Shown: piece by piece, positions 61,142 to 64,000 of the stretch
How positions within the stretch are numbered: the stretch's first letter is position 1
How the letters are laid out: each line of letters begins with the position of its first letter
Source of the DNA: Streptomyces akebiae
GTDB taxonomy: Bacteria > Actinomycetota > Actinomycetes > Streptomycetales > Streptomycetaceae
DNA length: 64,000 bases
Reading direction: 5' to 3'
Assembly: GCF_019599145.1 (NCBI RefSeq)
Contig: NZ_CP080647.1
Span: 2,046,001 to 2,110,000, forward strand
Notes under the pieces: model-generated
The model's database searches: none
Told to the model about the DNA's origin: nothing
Seen by the model: the letters and a program-made list of their open reading frames with translations, nothing else
Program-made: the position numbers and the translations under genes

Positions 61142-61320
61142 GGTCGACAAATCTATGCAGAGCCGGCCGCCGCCACCTCCCCTCCGGCGGGGATCGCGAC
61201 CAAAGTCGTGGCGCCGTCGACCTTCGGCTGCCCGCCGCGCGACGGATCGGTACTCCCGTCGCACGGCCCTCGCCCCGCGGCCGATGAACGCGGGAGGACC
61301 ACCCGGCGAGGATCCTCACC

Positions 61321-61524
61321 ATGAAGCAACTGTTGGAGTTTCTCGGGTTCATCGCCCTGGTGCAGGGCACCGGCGGTCTGGTGTACGAACTCACCGGCAA
61401 GCTGAAGTGGGGGGTGACGCAGCGGTGGAGCGCCCTGGACGGCTACGAGATCTATGTGAGCATCGCGCTGATCGTGCTGGCGATCGCCCTGTTCGCGGCG
61501 GCGGAGAGCCGTAGGTCCGGCTGA
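61321..61524 (+). CDS. Small membrane protein (67 residues)
   Basis: A short two-segment membrane protein: LLEFLGFIALVQGTGGLVYE (first segment) and YVSIALIVLAIALFAAAESR (second). It starts at ATG 61321 after GCGAGGAT. I do not recognise a named family or function. It is divergent from the sensor kinase gene and precedes a TnpB-like remnant. Confidence 0.65.
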   Translation: MKQLLEFLGFIALVQGTGGLVYELTGKLKWGVTQRWSALDGYEIYVSIALIVLAIALFAAAESRRSG

Positions 61525-61544
61525 CCGTCCCGGGAGCGTCCAGA

Positions 61545-61690
61545 ACGGCCGGCACCCGCCTCGGCGTGCGCGCGGGCGACCTTGCGGCGGGCCTTGGCCC
61601 GGTTCCTGGATCCTTCCGTTTGCGGGACAGCTCGCGCTGGGCCTTCTTCAGCTTCTTCTCCGCCCTGAGGGGCGCCCCTCAGGCCCGGCG
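61545..61690 (-). pseudogene. IS605-type OrfB/TnpB fragment
   Basis: The minus strand reads LRAEKKLKKAQRELSRKRK, then, after a one-base frame change, GSRNRAKARRKVARAHAEAG. This is the basic helical block typical of TnpB/OrfB proteins of the IS200/IS605 group. The rest of the gene is absent. Confidence 0.6.
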
Positions 61691-61744
61691 GTTGTCCGGG
61701 GGGTGAGGGGGTGGCTCGCGTGGATACGTACCTGACGGAGCGTC

Positions 61745-61773
61745 GGGGCCTCTCGCGCGGTTCCCCGCGCCTC
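61745..61773. repeat. GC-rich palindromic intergenic repeat, copy 3
   Basis: GGGGCCTCTCGCGCGG then TTCCCCGCGCCTC, a diverged copy of the units at 53664 and 55654. It lies 13 nt past the minus-strand stop of allantoicase, consistent with terminator use. Confidence 0.55.
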
Positions 61774-61786
61774 TGGAGAACCCTGG

Positions 61787-62944
61787 CTAGCCGCCCAGTT
61801 CCTGGTGGCGGGTCGACAAGTCGAGGCTGCCCTGTTCCGTCAGGGAGCCGAAGAGGCGGAGGCGGGAGATGCCGCCGTCGGGGTAGATGTCGACGCGCGC
61901 GTGGGTGGCCACGACCGGGGCCGTGAGGACGAAGCGGTGGTTGGTGTCGGGCTGGAGGCGGGTGCGGGGGAGGACTTCCGTCCACCCGCCGTCCTCTCCG
62001 TCCCCTCCGTCCCCTCCGTCCTTCGCGTCCTTCACCGAGACCGTGGCCCAGCCGGCCGCGTTGCCCTTGAGGTACGCCGTGTCGATCTCCAGGGCGCGGA
62101 TCTCGCACTGGGCGGCGAGGCGGTAGCGGATCCAGTCGTTGCCCTGGTCGCGGCGGCGCCGTGTCTCCCAGCACTCGTGCATCACCCGGGCGCGGCCGGG
62201 CTGGATGGTGTTGGTGGCCGGCGAGTAGAAGAGGTTGGAGGCGTCCTCGGCCCGGCCGCCGTTCTCCAGGGCGACCACGTCGAAGGTGCCGAGAGCGGCG
62301 AGCCAGGCCGGGTCCGGCACGACCTCGCCGTGCACCCGGAGGCGGGCGACACCGCCGTCGGGGTGCTGGTTCAGGCGGAGGTGGGTGAAGCGCTGCTCGA
62401 CGGAGACGGCGAAGCCGTTGGCGGCGTGGCCGCCGACCGGGGTGCGCGGGACGAGCGTCGTCCACTTCACGTCGTCGGCGAGCAGGTCCTCCGGCGACGG
62501 GGAACCGGCCACGCAGGCGCCCTCGACGGACACCGCCTGCGGGTAGTTGCCGCGGAAGTGGGCCGTGTCGACGACGATCCCCCGGATCACGCCGGGCGCG
62601 CCGAGGCGGATCAGCGCCCAGTCGTGGTCCTCGGCCGTCGGCCAGGGGTGGTCGGCCGAGGCACCCCGGCGGCGGCGTGTCTCCCAGCCGTCCATGACCT
62701 TGCCCTTGTGCCCGAAGTGCTCGGGGTCGAACTCGGCGCGCTCGGGCACCAGCAAATTCTCACGGTGGGCGAAGAACTCGTCGTTGGCGGCGATCACACC
62801 GGCGCCGAGCCTGCGGTCGGCGAGGTCGGCGTACTGGGTGAAGGGGAAGTCGGCGGTGCGGTAGTCCGCGTACGGGTCGCCGCCGACGTAGGGCTTCGCG
62901 TCGCCGGTGAAGCGGGCGGGCGGGAAGTGGTGCTGCGCCGTCAC
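61787..62944 (-). CDS. alc: Allantoicase
   Basis: Allantoicase, 385 residues, converting allantoate to ureidoglycolate and urea in purine degradation. GTG at 62944 (VTAQHHFPPARFTGDAKPYV) is used. The family's two repeated domains are visible: GKVMDGWETRRRRGASADHP with FRGNYPQAVSVEGA and HLRLNQHPDGGVARLRVHGE in the first, and HECWETRRRRDQGNDW with YLKGNAAGWATVSV and VDIYPDGGISRLRLFG in the second. A Gly/Asp linker (DGGDGGDGEDGG) sits in domain two. It lies 50 nt after the allantoinase gene, in pathway order. Confidence 0.93.
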   Translation of the reverse strand: MTAQHHFPPARFTGDAKPYVGGDPYADYRTADFPFTQYADLADRRLGAGVIAANDEFFAHRENLLVPERAEFDPEHFGHKGKVMDGWETRRRRGASADHPWPTAEDHDWALIRLGAPGVIRGIVVDTAHFRGNYPQAVSVEGACVAGSPSPEDLLADDVKWTTLVPRTPVGGHAANGFAVSVEQRFTHLRLNQHPDGGVARLRVHGEVVPDPAWLAALGTFDVVALENGGRAEDASNLFYSPATNTIQPGRARVMHECWETRRRRDQGNDWIRYRLAAQCEIRALEIDTAYLKGNAAGWATVSVKDAKDGGDGGDGEDGGWTEVLPRTRLQPDTNHRFVLTAPVVATHARVDIYPDGGISRLRLFGSLTEQGSLDLSTRHQELGG

Positions 62945-62994
62945 GATGATCAGGTCTGCCTTTCGGTTGTCGGGCCGCCGCGGGTGCGCGGTGA

Positions 62995-64000
62995 TCAGGG
63001 GATGCGGGTGAGGAGTTGTCCCTTCGGTGCGGTGAACTCGCCGTCCGCGACGATGCGTCGGCCGCGCAGCCAGGTGGACCGGACCACGCCGTACAGGGTC
63101 TTCCCCGCGTACGCGGTGACGTGGTTGCGGTGCTGGAGTGCGGCCGGGTCGACGGTGAAGGTCTCGTCGGGGGCGAGGACGGCGAAGTCGGCGTCGCGGC
63201 CCGGCTCGATGGCCCCCTTCCGGTCCAGCCCGACGAGGGCCGCCGTGCGGGTGGACATCCAGCGGACCACGTCCTCCAGGCCGTGGCCGCGCCTGCGGGC
63301 CTCCGTCCAGACGGCCGCGAGGCTCAGTTGCAGGCCGGAGATGCCGCCCCAGGCGGTGGCGAAGTCGTCGGTCTTGAGGTCGGCGGTCGAAGGGGAGTGG
63401 TCGGTGACCACACAGTCGATCGTGCCGTCCGCGAGGGCCTGCCACAGGAGGTCCTGGTTGGCGGACTCCCGGATGGGCGGGCAGCACTTGAACTCGCTCG
63501 CCCCGTCCGGGACTTCCTCGGCGGTGAGGGTGAGGTAGTGCGGGCAGGTCTCGACGGTGATCCGCACGCCCTCCCGCTTGGCCTCGGCGATCAGTGGGAG
63601 GGCGTCGCTGGAGGAGAGGTGGAGCACGTGGACACGCGCGTCGAGCCGCCGGGCCTGGGCCACGAGGGCCGCGATGGCGGTGTCCTCGGCGTCACGCGGG
63701 CGGGAGGCGAGGAAGTCGGCGTACCTGGGGCCGCCCCGCTGGGGAGCCGCGTCGAGGTGGTGGGGGTCCTCGGCGTGCACGATCAGCAGTCCGCCGAAGC
63801 CCGCGATCTCGGCGAGGGAGCGGGCGAGGCCGTCCTGGTCGAGGTGCGGGAACTCGTCGACACCGGACGGCGACAGGAACGCCTTGAAGCCGAAGACCCC
63901 GCTGTCGTGCAGCGGCCGCAGGTCCTTGACGTTGTCGGGCAGGGCGCCGCCCCAGAACCCGACGTCGACGTGGGCCTTGTCGGCTGCGACCTCGCGCTTC
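62995..64000 (-). CDS. allB: Allantoinase (5'-truncated by window edge)
   Basis: Cyclic amidohydrolase opening allantoin to allantoate. The open frame continues to base 64000, so the N-terminus with the first metal-binding His-x-His is outside. Visible parts include [30 protein letters not shown] (carbamylated Lys), [51 protein letters not shown] and CVVTDHSP (metal-binding Asp). About 335 of the usual ~445 residues are present. It is upstream of allantoicase, forming an allantoin-utilisation operon normally controlled by a nitrogen or allantoin regulator not seen here. Confidence 0.93.
   Translation of the reverse strand, partial: KREVAADKAHVDVGFWGGALPDNVKDLRPLHDSGVFGFKAFLSPSGVDEFPHLDQDGLARSLAEIAGFGGLLIVHAEDPHHLDAAPQRGGPRYADFLASRPRDAEDTAIAALVAQARRLDARVHVLHLSSSDALPLIAEAKREGVRITVETCPHYLTLTAEEVPDGASEFKCCPPIRESANQDLLWQALADGTIDCVVTDHSPSTADLKTDDFATAWGGISGLQLSLAAVWTEARRRGHGLEDVVRWMSTRTAALVGLDRKGAIEPGRDADFAVLAPDETFTVDPAALQHRNHVTAYAGKTLYGVVRSTWLRGRRIVADGEFTAPKGQLLTRIP

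Noticed and set aside
1..64000. CRISPR arrays and tRNA or rRNA genes
   Set aside because: No regularly spaced repeats and no tRNA/rRNA-like blocks were seen. The Argonaute system therefore has no CRISPR partner here.

Overview
The window is typical Streptomyces chromosome: very high GC, GTG, TTG and ATG starts with GGAGG-like ribosome binding sites, many 4-nt ATGA/GTGA gene overlaps, large ATPase-LuxR regulators, and the allantoicase/allantoinase pair. I judged family membership from motifs in the translations; no database was searched.

Layout. (1) 1-4142: a molybdenum hydroxylase operon (FAD subunit cut by the left edge, molybdopterin subunit, XdhC chaperone). (2) 4.1-28.4 kb: an accessory region where live genes alternate with wreckage. 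Live genes are a secreted carboxylesterase, two tandem XRE regulators, an alcohol dehydrogenase/SDR/MFS/hydrolase detoxification-type cluster, a GH36 alpha-galactosidase, a lipase-like hydrolase with a PucR-type regulator, a TetR regulator and a quinone-oxidoreductase-like enzyme. Wreckage includes IS110 and IS21-like fragments, three MFS ghosts, and broken CDF transporter, TauD, DUF3560-like, Old Yellow Enzyme and epoxide-hydrolase genes. It also includes an inverted, internally deleted copy of the esterase. (3) 28.4-40.6 kb: a frameshifted IS1380 transposase; a Tat-exported protein fusing a ribosome-inactivating-protein (RIP) domain to a pectin methylesterase; two divergent paralogous ATPase-LuxR regulators; and an SMP-30 lactonase/KDG kinase/KDPG aldolase operon with a frameshifted aldolase. 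(4) 40.7-45.6 kb: a compact defence-type island with a PD-(D/E)xK DUF5655-type nuclease, a small excisionase-like HTH gene, and a two-gene operon encoding an HNH-APAZ protein and a short Argonaute. The Argonaute operon lies between two diverged direct repeats. (5) 46.1-64 kb: more core-like genes: SWIM/SNF2 pair, ROK kinase, GntR regulator and Gfo/Idh/MocA dehydrogenase, cytochrome P450, a two-component system split by other genes, aldo/keto reductase, allantoicase and allantoinase (cut by the right edge).

Two systems stand out. The first is complement(42640..45332): HNH-APAZ followed, with a 4-nt overlap, by a short prokaryotic Argonaute whose PIWI active site is degenerate. This fits the guide-activated, HNH-effector kind of short-Argonaute immunity. 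The cassette is bracketed by ~190-bp repeats, each carrying an 11-bp-arm palindrome in which one base pair has covaried, and each ending in a terminator hairpin. The second is complement(29922..31847), in which every classical RIP active-site residue (two Tyr, Glu, Arg, Trp) is recognisable ahead of a complete CE8 pectinesterase. This suggests a bifunctional toxin aimed at plants or other eukaryotes.

The pectinesterase, alpha-galactosidase and KDG-type catabolic operon together suggest use of plant cell-wall sugars. The allantoin genes, and possibly the molybdenum hydroxylase, suggest purine or aldehyde catabolism.
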